A stretch of DNA of 64,000 nt from Mayamaea pseudoterrestris (taxonomy: Eukaryota; Bacillariophyta; Bacillariophyceae; Sellaphorales; Sellaphoraceae), in the NCBI GenBank assembly GCA_027923505.1, contig BROI01000007.1:930001-994000 (forward strand). Reading direction: 5' to 3'. A program made the translations under genes and the position numbers. The notes beneath the pieces were generated by a model that ran no database searches, had not been told where the DNA came from, and saw only the letters and a list, made by a program, of their open reading frames with translations. Every line of letters starts with the position of its first letter. The first letter of the stretch is position 1. Of the stretch, positions 49,001 to 58,500 are shown in pieces.

Positions 49001-50288
49001 TTCGCTTTTGCGTACCTAGTTCGGCCTGCAGCTTGGCGCGTTCCTTATAGTGAGAGTTGTTTGCTGTGCCACGCTGCTCCGATTGTTGCGCCTGCATCTG
49101 CAGTTCCTGGCGCCATTGGGCAGCCTCGGCGCGAGCGGCGATCAACTCATCCTTGGCAGTCTCATGTTGTTGTTTATCTTGCTCCAAATGCTTCTTCACG
49201 TTTGTGATTTCCGCAAAGGCTTCCTGCGCCTTTTGTTTCCAATCCTCCACCAGCGACTGCAACGTGGCAACCGTTTCGTCATGTGCGGTCGAATCGTTTG
49301 ACACAATGACTTGAGGTCGGCGGGCCACCTTGGCTTGCTCGAGTTGAACCACTGTGTTTTGCAGCGCCTGTTCCGAGACAGCCAGTTGCGCCTGCAGTTC
49401 AGCTACCTGCGGGTCAACTTGATTCGTTTGCATCGTCGGAGCTGATGCAGCAGCAGCAGTTGATGTAGCTTCTTCAAGCGCCGCCTTCACCTTGTGCAGC
49501 TCTTGTTCGGTCAAGGAAAGCTTGGATTGCAACAGGCTCGCTTCATGCTCCTTGTCACCGAGTCTGGCTTGCACAGCCGTCATGTCGCGTTTCAACTGTT
49601 CCAACTCCTTGGTCAGCTTGCTTACCTCCTCCGCCTGCAAGGCCGCCGCAGGAGATGTAATCGATGTGGCGGCGGTAGCAGCCACTGGAGCAGCCACAGT
49701 TCGAGTAGCTGCGGAAGCAGATTTTCTTGCAGTCGATGTCACTGGAGTTGATTTCACCGAAATTGTTGCTTCAACCGTCGTCTTGGTCTCCATTTTTTCC
49801 TTGAGAGCCGCACGTCGCAAACGGAGCTCCTCCAGCTTGGAAATGGTAGCTTTGGCTGGCTCCACCGGCGGTAAATCCTTTGGATCTGCTTTCGGTGGAT
49901 TGCCAGTCTTTCGAGGCGTGGTCGTTGCCGATTTCGCTCCTCCTTCAACGGAGCTACTACTTGAAGCGGGTCCTGCCGCTGCAGCAGGTTTCTTCGTCGC
50001 CGCCGCCGACAATTCTCTCTTGAGTCGCAGCTCCTCCAGCTTGGTCAGTGGTCGCTTCGTCACAGCACTCGACGGCGCAAAAATGCCGCAATTGGGCGGA
50101 CAGTCAAAGTACTGCTCGTTGTGTAAACTGCCGTTGTTGTTGCCAAGCCCCACGCAGCCTCCCGTCAAACGCACGCCCATCATGTCATCATTGTCAATGT
50201 TGCCAAACCACGCCAAGACTCCCTCGAGCTGGCGACCGTCGACGCTGACGAACACGGCGTCGTTGATTTCGAGTTGATGATCCGCCAT
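46096..50288 (-). CDS. DCTN1: Dynactin subunit p150-Glued
   Basis: Exons 50288-48316 and 48202-46096 with a 113-nt intron; 1359 residues. Residues 1-75 are a CAP-Gly domain, whose usual GKNDG loop reads GNNNG (residues about 49-53). Two basic blocks follow, TKLEELRLKREL and SKLEELRLRR, then Ala/Thr-rich linker, a long coiled coil (about 220-660), and across the intron the FLRTVGNYRTTVAKLN segment and the dynactin domain (AVRKREAQAVLDSID ... NLIRFLAATLWPDLL), then a second coiled coil (about 1080-1170). Dynactin links dynein to cargo and microtubules. It is head-to-head with the 50453 gene over 164 bp. An upstream in-frame ATG exists at 50318. Confidence 0.9.
48205..48262 (-). repeat. Perfect 29-bp tandem duplication at a splice acceptor
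   Basis: Units 48205-48233 and 48234-48262 are identical. On the minus strand each is a pyrimidine-rich stretch (GCTTGCTTTGCTTCTTTTC core) and the downstream unit ends directly at the acceptor AG (48203-48204) of the dynactin intron. The polypyrimidine tract is therefore doubled. Confidence 0.9.
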
Positions 50289-50330
50289 GGTGGATTTTGT
50301 GCGTGCAACGAAACGCATGAGCGCGGTTGA

Positions 50331-50394
50331 TTGTCCGTCCGGTACTCACTTTGTCTTGTCTGTCCGGTACTCATTATTGTCCGTCCGGTACTCA
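50331..50394 (+). promoter_or_regulatory. Array of three TTGTCYGTCCGGTACTCA units in a divergent promoter
   Basis: Units at 50331-50348, 50356-50373 and 50377-50394 share 17 of 18 bases, with spacings of 25 and 21 bp. Each contains CGGTACTCA. The array lies between the dynactin and the 50453 gene, in the sense direction of the latter, 59-122 bp before its ATG. It may be a clustered binding site; the protein that would bind is unknown. Confidence 0.6.
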
Positions 50395-50452
50395 TTCAAA
50401 TCTTGCGATGTTGCAAGCAGCACACACCTCCTCCTTGTACCCATCTTTCACC

Positions 50453-51919
50453 ATGAAGAAGCGGCGACGGCCAGTGTCGTTTTCCACGCATCTATGGAAC
50501 GAAGAAAAGCCTATCAATGGCAAGAGTGGTTTACAGGCGACGGCAAGCAGCAATGGGTCCAGCGACGAAGAAAAGCAGGAGGAGAGCAGCCTCGTCGACA
50601 TTCATGGCCAATTCTTTGCAAAATTACACCAGCAGCAGCAGCCTTTGGAATCCTTGGCATCAATCCAAAACTTCACTAGATTACAGAGTCTTAAGCGTCA
50701 GAGAAGTGCCTTGGCGGCGGAACTGCAGGTTCTCAAGGAGCAGCGAGCAGCAGCTGCTGCAGCACAAAGTGACATCAACCGACAGCAAAGTGTCATGGAT
50801 CATGAACAAGCCTTGCTGCAGCAACGACCCTATCTCACCGGAATGGTCGAGCATCAATCCACCTTTCTGCGGCTCATGCAGCGTCACCATCATATGCAGG
50901 CGAAGCAGCGATGTGAGCAAGATGGACATAACGACGATGCATCCAAGCAGCAGCAGCAGCAGCAGCAGCCGCAACATGCGCTACATCAAACAATGAACGA
51001 ATACCGCCAACAAACGAAGATACAGGCAGCCTACCAACTACTGGGAAAAACTTTTTACTGTCCCGATCTGCTGCAGCAGCATGACAGTGGCATGCTGGGC
51101 CTTTGCATCCACGTATTCGTCGCCGGCGCGTACTATAATTGTCACCACGTCTTTTTTGAATTGGTGATGACTTGCGGCGGCACCACGAAGAATGGCACCA
51201 CCAACGCTCCCATGCTGCAGCTGCAGTACAAGCAAGATACGCTACCCCAACATACAAGCTACATGGACATTTTGCGCAAGCATTTGGGTAGCTCGCTCGC
51301 ACTGGGACCATGGTTGGCGCCTGCTGTGAATGATGATCATGAGCACCACAACACCGCATTGCCCCCCGATTGCTACGCCGCCATTCACCAGCGCCTCCAA
51401 GTTTGCGCCGCGGAGCTTTACGACTTGTGCTTCGCCCACGCGGTGCGAAATGAAGCGGTTCGCTTCTTGAAGGAGCAGCCGTCTGCGACCGATTCAAAAT
51501 ACAGCATTGAACAGGTTGCAACGACTGGTGGCGCCACCATTGACTCCATTTCCTTCATTCTTTGTCTACGTCAATCATTGCCGCACCATGACAATGGACT
51601 GCCTACTTGCATCAGGCTGAGCGTTCGATTGCATTACGATCCCAAGAATTACGCGGAACGACCCAGCGACGTTTCCGTGCACCTTGTGCGAAATCCAACC
51701 GTGTCTCATGGCAGTCGATCAGCAGCATCGGTTGCATCCACGTCGAGTCGAGACGTTATCAGTGACGATGAAGATAACGACAGCGACACCAACATAAGCG
51801 GCAGCCATGGAGCTGCATCGTTGGTCAACTTCGCCACAACAGCCTTTCAACGACGATTGGTGCCGCACGCCATTAATGCCATTGTGGCGCATGCGACTGT
51901 ACACGAGAATGGCAAATGA
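50453..51919 (+). CDS. Coiled-coil protein with a possible CENP-O/Mcm21-like C-terminal domain
   Basis: 488 residues from an ATG at 50453 (MKKRRRPVSF). Residues about 75-200 are coiled-coil and Gln-rich, with a run of seven Gln (CAG repeat at 50948-50968). A globular part follows: YQLLGKTFYCPDL, LGLCIHVFVAGAYYNCHHVFFELV, then LQLQYKQDTLP and ILRKHLG. This order (coiled coil, 'lGxTFY', a strand pair ending in a ligand-like YxVxF, then an HTLP-type turn and a helix) resembles CENP-O/Mcm21 RWD proteins of the kinetochore. I hold this loosely. The C-terminus is Ser/Asp-rich. It shares a 164-bp promoter with dynactin. Confidence 0.6.
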   Translation: MKKRRRPVSFSTHLWNEEKPINGKSGLQATASSNGSSDEEKQEESSLVDIHGQFFAKLHQQQQPLESLASIQNFTRLQSLKRQRSALAAELQVLKEQRAAAAAAQSDINRQQSVMDHEQALLQQRPYLTGMVEHQSTFLRLMQRHHHMQAKQRCEQDGHNDDASKQQQQQQQPQHALHQTMNEYRQQTKIQAAYQLLGKTFYCPDLLQQHDSGMLGLCIHVFVAGAYYNCHHVFFELVMTCGGTTKNGTTNAPMLQLQYKQDTLPQHTSYMDILRKHLGSSLALGPWLAPAVNDDHEHHNTALPPDCYAAIHQRLQVCAAELYDLCFAHAVRNEAVRFLKEQPSATDSKYSIEQVATTGGATIDSISFILCLRQSLPHHDNGLPTCIRLSVRLHYDPKNYAERPSDVSVHLVRNPTVSHGSRSAASVASTSSRDVISDDEDNDSDTNISGSHGAASLVNFATTAFQRRLVPHAINAIVAHATVHENGK

Positions 51920-51990
51920 TGATCATATAATGTAACTCATAATGTAATATCTACGCTAGCGACTTTAATTTGTTGTATATTCACACAAAT

Positions 51991-53310
51991 TTACTGACCG
52001 CGTGATAGCTTGACAGACAAGCTGTTATGTTCATCGTGGATGTTCGTATGCGATTTGCCTTGATCAAGGTCAATGCGTTTCGCATAGGGTTGCGACTGCT
52101 GCATGACGGCAAAGTAGTAGTCGGCCAAGTTACTCTTGGAGTGCACCAGCGTATCACATCGTTCCAGCAACATGAAACTTGCCTGCAGCACTGCCACTTC
52201 GAGCACTGGATCGTTGGACGGAACGTGGTGCTCCCAGCCGCCGTCGTTGCCGTAATGGCGGGGGCGATCAATATAAGACCAATGATATTTCGGAAACATG
52301 GACGTTGCTTCCGTAATGGCGTTGGTGTCATCCGTCAGCAACAGAATGCTGGCGTTGTCGTCCTTTTTCAGTCGACCCGCACGCTGCGCCGCATTCAAGT
52401 ACTCGCTGATGCGATGGTACTTGCGGCTGAACTTGCCGTGGCGCACCACGTCGTTGCGACGCACGTGAATCGCGATACATGGCGCCGTCGTTTCAAAGAG
52501 ACCAGTGGTTGCTGCAATACGAAAAGCCTTGCGACGCAACCATGTTTGCGGGCGGGTGGCATACTGAAGGAGCCAGGCGTTGGAATCTGGCTGCATGAAT
52601 CCCAGCCAGGGAAAGTTGAATGATACGGTCTCGTGCTGCCGCGTCCAGCTGACCAAGTGCGAATCTGGTACGCAGCTTGTCAAGGGCAAAAAGTAGCACT
52701 CCAAGTCAGCCGTGGCACATGGAGGCGTTTGAAGTTGTGGAGGTTTTCCGACGGCGTACTGCCAGTTGATGGGTGCGACGAATATTATGGGCACATGATT
52801 CGTCATGGCATACTGCAGCCCATCGACCACGTGAGCCATATCCGAGCCCCACCCAGAACCCGAAATCTTTTTGTAAAACAAGTCTTGACACGCTTCGCCA
52901 TGTTGAATCTTGTGTAAGCGTCGCAGAAAGAATGCTTTGTTGCTTTCGGAAATGGGGCAGAAACATTGATGAGTCGCATTCTGCAACGCAGTCTCCCAGT
53001 CGGGATGATCCGACCACCAAGAATCAACGTTAAATGTCCAACTTATACAGAAAGGTTCATGACTAAGCTTTCCATAGCTTGCTAAATTCTCCAGAGATGT
53101 AACTTCTGATGCATTTTGTATGATAAAAGACTTAGTTGGATGCTGCGGAAAGGATGAGGTGTATGCTGCCGCGACTGGATCCCAATAAATCAATTTTAAG
53201 ATGTATCGAGTCGCAAGAGCAAATAGTATAACTACGGAAATGGTGATCAAGGAGCGGAGGCGTCGTTTAGTTGTGTATCGCTTGCGTTTGGGCCTCGTCG
53301 TCATGGCCAT
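51991..53310 (-). CDS. FUT8-like (GT23-type) fucosyltransferase, type II membrane protein
   Basis: 439 residues from an ATG at 53310. Short basic cytosolic start (RPKRKRYTTKRR), one membrane segment (LITISVVILFALATRYILKL), then a lumenal domain with NxT/S sites and many Cys. The core has GWGSDMAHVVDGLQYAM, similar to the GDP-fucose-site region of FUT8, and the diagnostic IAIHVRRNDVVRHGKF ... ISEYLNAA ... ILLLTDD block of GT23/O-fucosyltransferase folds, with the conserved HVRR Arg that holds GDP. Likely transfers fucose to glycans in the Golgi. The acceptor linkage is not readable from sequence. Confidence 0.78.
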   Translation of the reverse strand: MAMTTRPKRKRYTTKRRLRSLITISVVILFALATRYILKLIYWDPVAAAYTSSFPQHPTKSFIIQNASEVTSLENLASYGKLSHEPFCISWTFNVDSWWSDHPDWETALQNATHQCFCPISESNKAFFLRRLHKIQHGEACQDLFYKKISGSGWGSDMAHVVDGLQYAMTNHVPIIFVAPINWQYAVGKPPQLQTPPCATADLECYFLPLTSCVPDSHLVSWTRQHETVSFNFPWLGFMQPDSNAWLLQYATRPQTWLRRKAFRIAATTGLFETTAPCIAIHVRRNDVVRHGKFSRKYHRISEYLNAAQRAGRLKKDDNASILLLTDDTNAITEATSMFPKYHWSYIDRPRHYGNDGGWEHHVPSNDPVLEVAVLQASFMLLERCDTLVHSKSNLADYYFAVMQQSQPYAKRIDLDQGKSHTNIHDEHNSLSVKLSRGQ

Positions 53311-53575
53311 GGTTGGAAAAGTCGGAATCGGATGGGCAGTCGCCAAATAGGTGCATGCGGTTATAAAAAGACATATACATGTCGTACAGGTACGAATAGC
53401 GGTAGTTTGGCAATGCAAGTACTCGTACGTATACCTATCTGCTAATTGTGTCTTAAAGTTAGTACAGAAGATAATATTAATATTCCAAGCAGTCTATTGC
53501 TCCACAGTCAAAGTGCAAGGACAAGGACTTGACTGTAAATACACCCCGCCGCGCGTCCACTTCAGCGGACTAAAC

Positions 53576-55282
53576 TTACTTCTGGACATCTTCATCTGCA
53601 TACACCGAAGCCCGCTCACCAACAAGCTTGTCCAACAAAAGAATCACGCTGTCATTTTTGGCTTCAATACGCTGCATTTTAATTTCCTGTTTACTATGGC
53701 TCTGCGTGAGCCTGCGAATCTCCTCCTCCGACTGCCGCTGAGCAGTCATGAACTGCTCCTCCTTTTCTTCCATCAATGCTCGCATTCTAACTTCCAGCTG
53801 ATACATTTCTTGAGCATGCTGCATTTCCTGTGCGTTCATCACCTCCAACATCAAAGTTATGGTTGCCTGATGATCCATTCCCAGTGCCCTCAACTCAATC
53901 ACACTTGCTTCCAAATCCTCAAATTGGCCTGCAGGCGTCCGTGCTTTCAGTAGCATGTTGGAAAAAGCGCGGCACAGTTTGAACTGTTGGTCTGGATTGT
54001 TACGAGCACCAAGCAGCGAGGCGAGAATCAGCGACTGACGAACATCCGTTGGAGGGTCGTCCTTGAGAAGCGGATTGTTTGCCATTTGAAAGTAAGCCAT
54101 GTCGCCCGCAGCCAGTGCAGGCAGTCTGCGACGGACTAGCAATGATGGGTGGCTATCATCATCTTCAGCGGCTGTCCACTCAAGCGTGAATGACCTGTCA
54201 GTTGGTATGGCACTTAAATGTTCTTGACAAAGCTGCCATTCACCAACGGTAACTCCGGTAAAATTAAAAGACGTCCAGCTGGTACCTTCATACAAGACAG
54301 GCGACTGCCATAAATGCTGCCAAGCTTCTTCAGTGATTTGTCCGTCTTCATACTCCACTTCTCCAGCAAATGAAAGCCACATGCTGCAAAACTCATTGAC
54401 TTGCTCTAAAGTTTCCAAATGTCGACAGCGAAAATTTAATCGAGTTTGAATGGGACTTACTTTTCCAGGCGCTCCTTCCGTATCTGTGTCGTTTCCAATG
54501 ACCTGGACAGTTTTTGAGCGAGTATTTTGCAGAAACCGCCAAGGCACGCTAGTCTTAAATAATTTGAAGCGTTCAAAAGGAAATTCTTCCAATCCATCCC
54601 ATTCACGTGGAGACAATTGATACTGATCGATTAGAATCACGCCACGCTGTCTCCAACTATCCTGCTGAAAGCAATCGCGCAAGCACTTTGGAGTGAACGC
54701 GTCGTGCACAGGCATGTTATACAACGCGTGGAGAACAAGACGTCGGCTATAATCATTTTGAGAAACATCTCTTGAGAGAGGATAACTAGTCGCAAGTTGA
54801 AGAATGTCTTGAAGATGCTGCTTGATGAGACTTAAATCGTCACGATCGTACGGGATCGAAGTTTGCGCGAGAAAGAGCTGACACTCCGTAAATCGATATC
54901 GCTCTTCTTCGATGCGGACATATGATTCAAACAGCGGGCCAATCTTGACGTATTTGATTCCATTGCTGTCTCGAATCTGAATTGTTCCGTCCATGCGCAA
55001 ATTATCGTAGAAAAGTGCGCAGAGGTTGCTCGAGATCTGGAGAATGAATCCACCATCAGCCGGAAACAAAATCGAAAGATGCTCGAACCCTACTGAAGTA
55101 AGCTGCCAAATTTTTTTGTCATCTTTTAACTGATACACTGGAAGCTCCATAGGCACGCGAATAGTCCTTGGTACCGTGACGTCGGCCTCATCGCGCAACT
55201 TTGATGCGATCAGAGTCGTCTCCTCTGCTACCGGTACATCCGACAGAATTTGACGAATTGACGCGTGCAGGACGTTAGCCAT
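53576..55282 (-). CDS. Unknown conserved-looking protein with a C-terminal coiled coil
   Basis: 568 residues from an ATG at 55282. The first 450 residues look globular (mixed hydrophobic pattern with many Trp and Phe: SVGFEHLSILFPADGGF, QLSPREWDGLEEFPFERF, NEFCSMWLSFAGEV), and the last 110 are a coiled coil of Glu/Gln/Met (AQEMYQLEVRMRALMEEKEEQ) ending EDVQK. No motif of a known enzyme is visible, and no targeting signal. The upstream region holds a CGGTACTCA copy. I do not recognise the family; the coiled coil suggests oligomerisation. Confidence 0.65.
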   Translation of the reverse strand: MANVLHASIRQILSDVPVAEETTLIASKLRDEADVTVPRTIRVPMELPVYQLKDDKKIWQLTSVGFEHLSILFPADGGFILQISSNLCALFYDNLRMDGTIQIRDSNGIKYVKIGPLFESYVRIEEERYRFTECQLFLAQTSIPYDRDDLSLIKQHLQDILQLATSYPLSRDVSQNDYSRRLVLHALYNMPVHDAFTPKCLRDCFQQDSWRQRGVILIDQYQLSPREWDGLEEFPFERFKLFKTSVPWRFLQNTRSKTVQVIGNDTDTEGAPGKVSPIQTRLNFRCRHLETLEQVNEFCSMWLSFAGEVEYEDGQITEEAWQHLWQSPVLYEGTSWTSFNFTGVTVGEWQLCQEHLSAIPTDRSFTLEWTAAEDDDSHPSLLVRRRLPALAAGDMAYFQMANNPLLKDDPPTDVRQSLILASLLGARNNPDQQFKLCRAFSNMLLKARTPAGQFEDLEASVIELRALGMDHQATITLMLEVMNAQEMQHAQEMYQLEVRMRALMEEKEEQFMTAQRQSEEEIRRLTQSHSKQEIKMQRIEAKNDSVILLLDKLVGERASVYADEDVQK

Positions 55283-55597
55283 ATTACAGATATATATCAA
55301 ACGTATGTGAACGAAAGCGATTTGTAGAGCGCAAGTGAATTGTAGATAAGTAATCGGGAGGTCGTGAAAGGGTCCGTTTCGTATTTGAAGCCTTTCGCGT
55401 TATGCAACTCGCTGGCACGGTTGAGTACCGCTAAGATATACGATGAATCCCAAAACTCATCTCGCGAACGTCTTGTACAAGTACCTGTATCTATCATACA
55501 TCCCGCCTGCTTAGGAATACAAGCCAATGAATTTGTCACATTATATGTTGTCATGAAACTTTATAAAAAGTAAACCATTGCCAGACCATTTTGCCAT
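55283..55597. other. Spacer holding a promoter-word copy
   Basis: About 315 bp between the 3' end of the epimerase-like gene and the start of the unknown gene at 55282. It contains CGGTACTCA on the minus strand at 55422-55430. A plus-strand frame of 69 codons (55364-55573) looks like chance. Confidence 0.4.
55422..55430 (-). promoter_or_regulatory. CGGTACTCA promoter word, copy 4
   Basis: Minus-strand copy 140 bp before the ATG at 55282, in its sense direction; flank TTAGCGGTACTCAACCG resembles the copy at 42860 (TAGCGGTACTCAACG). Here the promoter serves one gene only. Confidence 0.45.
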
Positions 55598-58500
55598 TTA
55601 TTTCACTGCTCGCTGAGGCGCGTACCACTCCTTTCTCGCCAAGGTCATAACTCTATCCGATATAATGCGTGCAAACAACAAAGGCTCTTCATCAATAAGC
55701 TCAGTGCCTTCTATATTGCCTTCTTCTGAGTCAACGTGATCATAGGGTAGCGCCGTTACTTCTCCATAGGGTGTGTAATCCTTGTTTCGTTCGGATAACA
55801 ACGGATACCATTCAAACACATCCGTCAACAAGCGTTTAATTTCCGTCCAGTCCGCCAATGCTTTTAAACCTCGATCCGTAAGTTCCGCCTCCGTTGTTAG
55901 GCGACGAGCGAGCTCTCGTTTTGCCATGACATAAGCAAAACTAAGCTGATCGACGGAACTTCCTTCCCATCGCGTATGTTCCTTGTACCAATCGCAGCGC
56001 AGTTGACGGCCTTCCGCAAGCTCCAAATCGTGCACAACCCAACGTGTTCGGGCCCAATGTTTCATAGCAAAGGTGTACGGCGGCTCAAGAGGTGATCGCA
56101 TGGTGTTCCGGTTTACAAAGGAAACGATGCGTTCGTAGAACTCGCGTTGTGCCTTAATGGAGGATGGCTCCTTGCCAAGCGAGCGCTCGCCGCATTCAAA
56201 ACGCATAAACCGTGAAGCTTGCCGAATTGATATCTTGTCTTTCCAAGCAGACTCGGATCGATATGATTCCTGGTGTCGGAGCTCTGACATGAGAATGACA
56301 GCTCGCCGGGATGGCTCAGCCGGTAAGCGAATCTTGGTTTTCGGCGGGGTCTTTTTCTTCACTGTGCGTTTAGGCAAAGCGTCACGTTTCAACTGCTGTA
56401 CCAAAAACTTAATGTCATCATGCTTTGGCGACACACCAAAACTTTCTTCGATAAACACTGCCTGCTTGACACTCTCGGAGAAAAGTCGTCCTGGTGCCAG
56501 TTTCACTAAGTACTTCAACGCATGAGGTAGAGGATCAGGTACTTCATCCGGCCACACGAGAATCCATCCTTGATACAGCAGTCGGCCGTTTAGCTTGATG
56601 CGTTTCAAGTTGTGCAGCGCATCCTGGGAGCCATAATCTTCTGGTCGAGGAATGACACCGAGTTGAACCTGTTCATGATCTGGAACCTTCTGTACCACAG
56701 ACTGAACAAGCGGACTTTCAAAAGCAACAAAGGCGACTGTACATATAAGCGGGGTTCCTTCATCCATGTACTCAGTGTGCAATTTAAAGTCGGAAGCATC
56801 TTTTACTAGCAGCTGGGTGTACAACACAATTTCACAACCCTCCGTCACATCGTGCACAACGTTCAGCATAGAGTCGAACATTGATGTTGAGCACTTGTTA
56901 GCGTAGGAACATTCAGATGCACAAGGATGACTAGTCGAGCCGATGCGGCACGATGGATCATCTAGTGGGCAAGAGGGAAGAGAATGACGAGCTAACAAGC
57001 CATCGCCCGACAAGGCTGAGCTCGAGTGATTCGCGTTAGCGAGAGGTGGCGGAGGAGCAGTCTGATCCAGATACCAAGCTAGCGTTCTGATCACGCCTTC
57101 ACTAATTGTCGTTCGCGGAAACCAGCTAAGATATTGTCGAGAGTGACCGAAATCCGGCCTAGTTGCAAGTGCTGCTGGCACCATATCTTCCGAACTTGCG
57201 ATGGCTTGTTCCGACTCGGAAATGGAATGCACAAGTTTATTTATCGCCTGCCATGTAGTCTTACCAACCGGCTCCAAAGCAAAAGGTTTCGGATGAGGCG
57301 ATCGAAACTGCATCGCTGCAATCAAAGCTTCAGCAACGTCGTCAACATACAAAAAATCCTGGAGACGCTCGTCATACGAGCTCGCATTTGTCTGATTGCC
57401 GACAGTATTCAACAGTATTTGATGCATAGGCGACTGCACCGAGTGCCAAGGACCAAAAACAACGTCTGGTAGTCTTATGGCTGTTGACTGCACTCCAAAC
57501 GATGAATAATATGCATTCGCCATGATTTCCTGCATCTTGTGAGTCTGCGACATGGCAATGGTGTCCCTACTAGCGTTTTCAACAAACGGCTGGAGAGTGG
57601 ACCCAAGTTGGGATGAAACGTACACAAAATTTGGCCGTGTCCGCTCATCGCCCGTCGAGGCGATTGACATTAAAATCTGCTCCATGGCTGCCAGCGACGA
57701 CCGCACATGGTAGAGGGATGGTTGATACTGCTCACCGTCCAATTTAACGTAGGGGTGCTGCAGATTGTTGTGCTCTGTACTTTGAAAAAAGTTTGCCAGG
57801 TGCACAATGTGCGTGGGACGAAAGGTGCGGACAATGTCAATTTCGCCAGTGGCGTTCAAGAGAACGTTTTCCTCGCGCTTGAAGGGATCGAGTCCAACGT
57901 AACCCCAAAGTATATTTAGTTTTGGAACATGCTTTGCAAGAACTTGAAGTGGCTCGAGCAGTCGCAGTCGGTTTGGGATCGTGTTGGGAAATGTCGGATC
58001 AATCGCTGCTACTACTCGGGCCCGACATCTCTGGTGAAGCAAGAGCGCCAATCGCAGTCCCAACATGTCAGTAATCCCGGTAATCAATATTCTGGATCGC
58101 GTACCAACCGCGTCACGACTCAAGTAGTTGTTTGGAAACGTCAACGACGCGTTCTGGGCGTGAAACCCGCAAAGGGCCTCTAAAGACGCAGGTTCAGAAT
58201 GTGAAATGGACTCTAGCCCCGCGTTCGAATCGGCACCAGCATGTCCATCAATGTCGGCAAGACCGACATGCTGCTCATCAGCAGTAAACACATTCTCCAG
58301 ATTTGCAACTGGTCGCGAGCGAGATATTCTCGAAGTCTCTCTCTGACTATGCAGTTTCCTCGCACTTCGCCGCGATATTGCTTCCCGCTCGTCCAAAAAT
58401 GCGCGCGCCAAACTCAACTTTTCCATTTGATGCACCAACTCCAAAAGTTGCTCCGAATCTTTCGGATCACGAAAATAGTAGTCATCATTCGATGTGACGC

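Noticed and set aside
49492-50277. 261-codon plus-strand frame
   Set aside because: Antisense of the dynactin coiled coil and CAP-Gly region, Ala/Ser/Val composition typical of a shadow frame.
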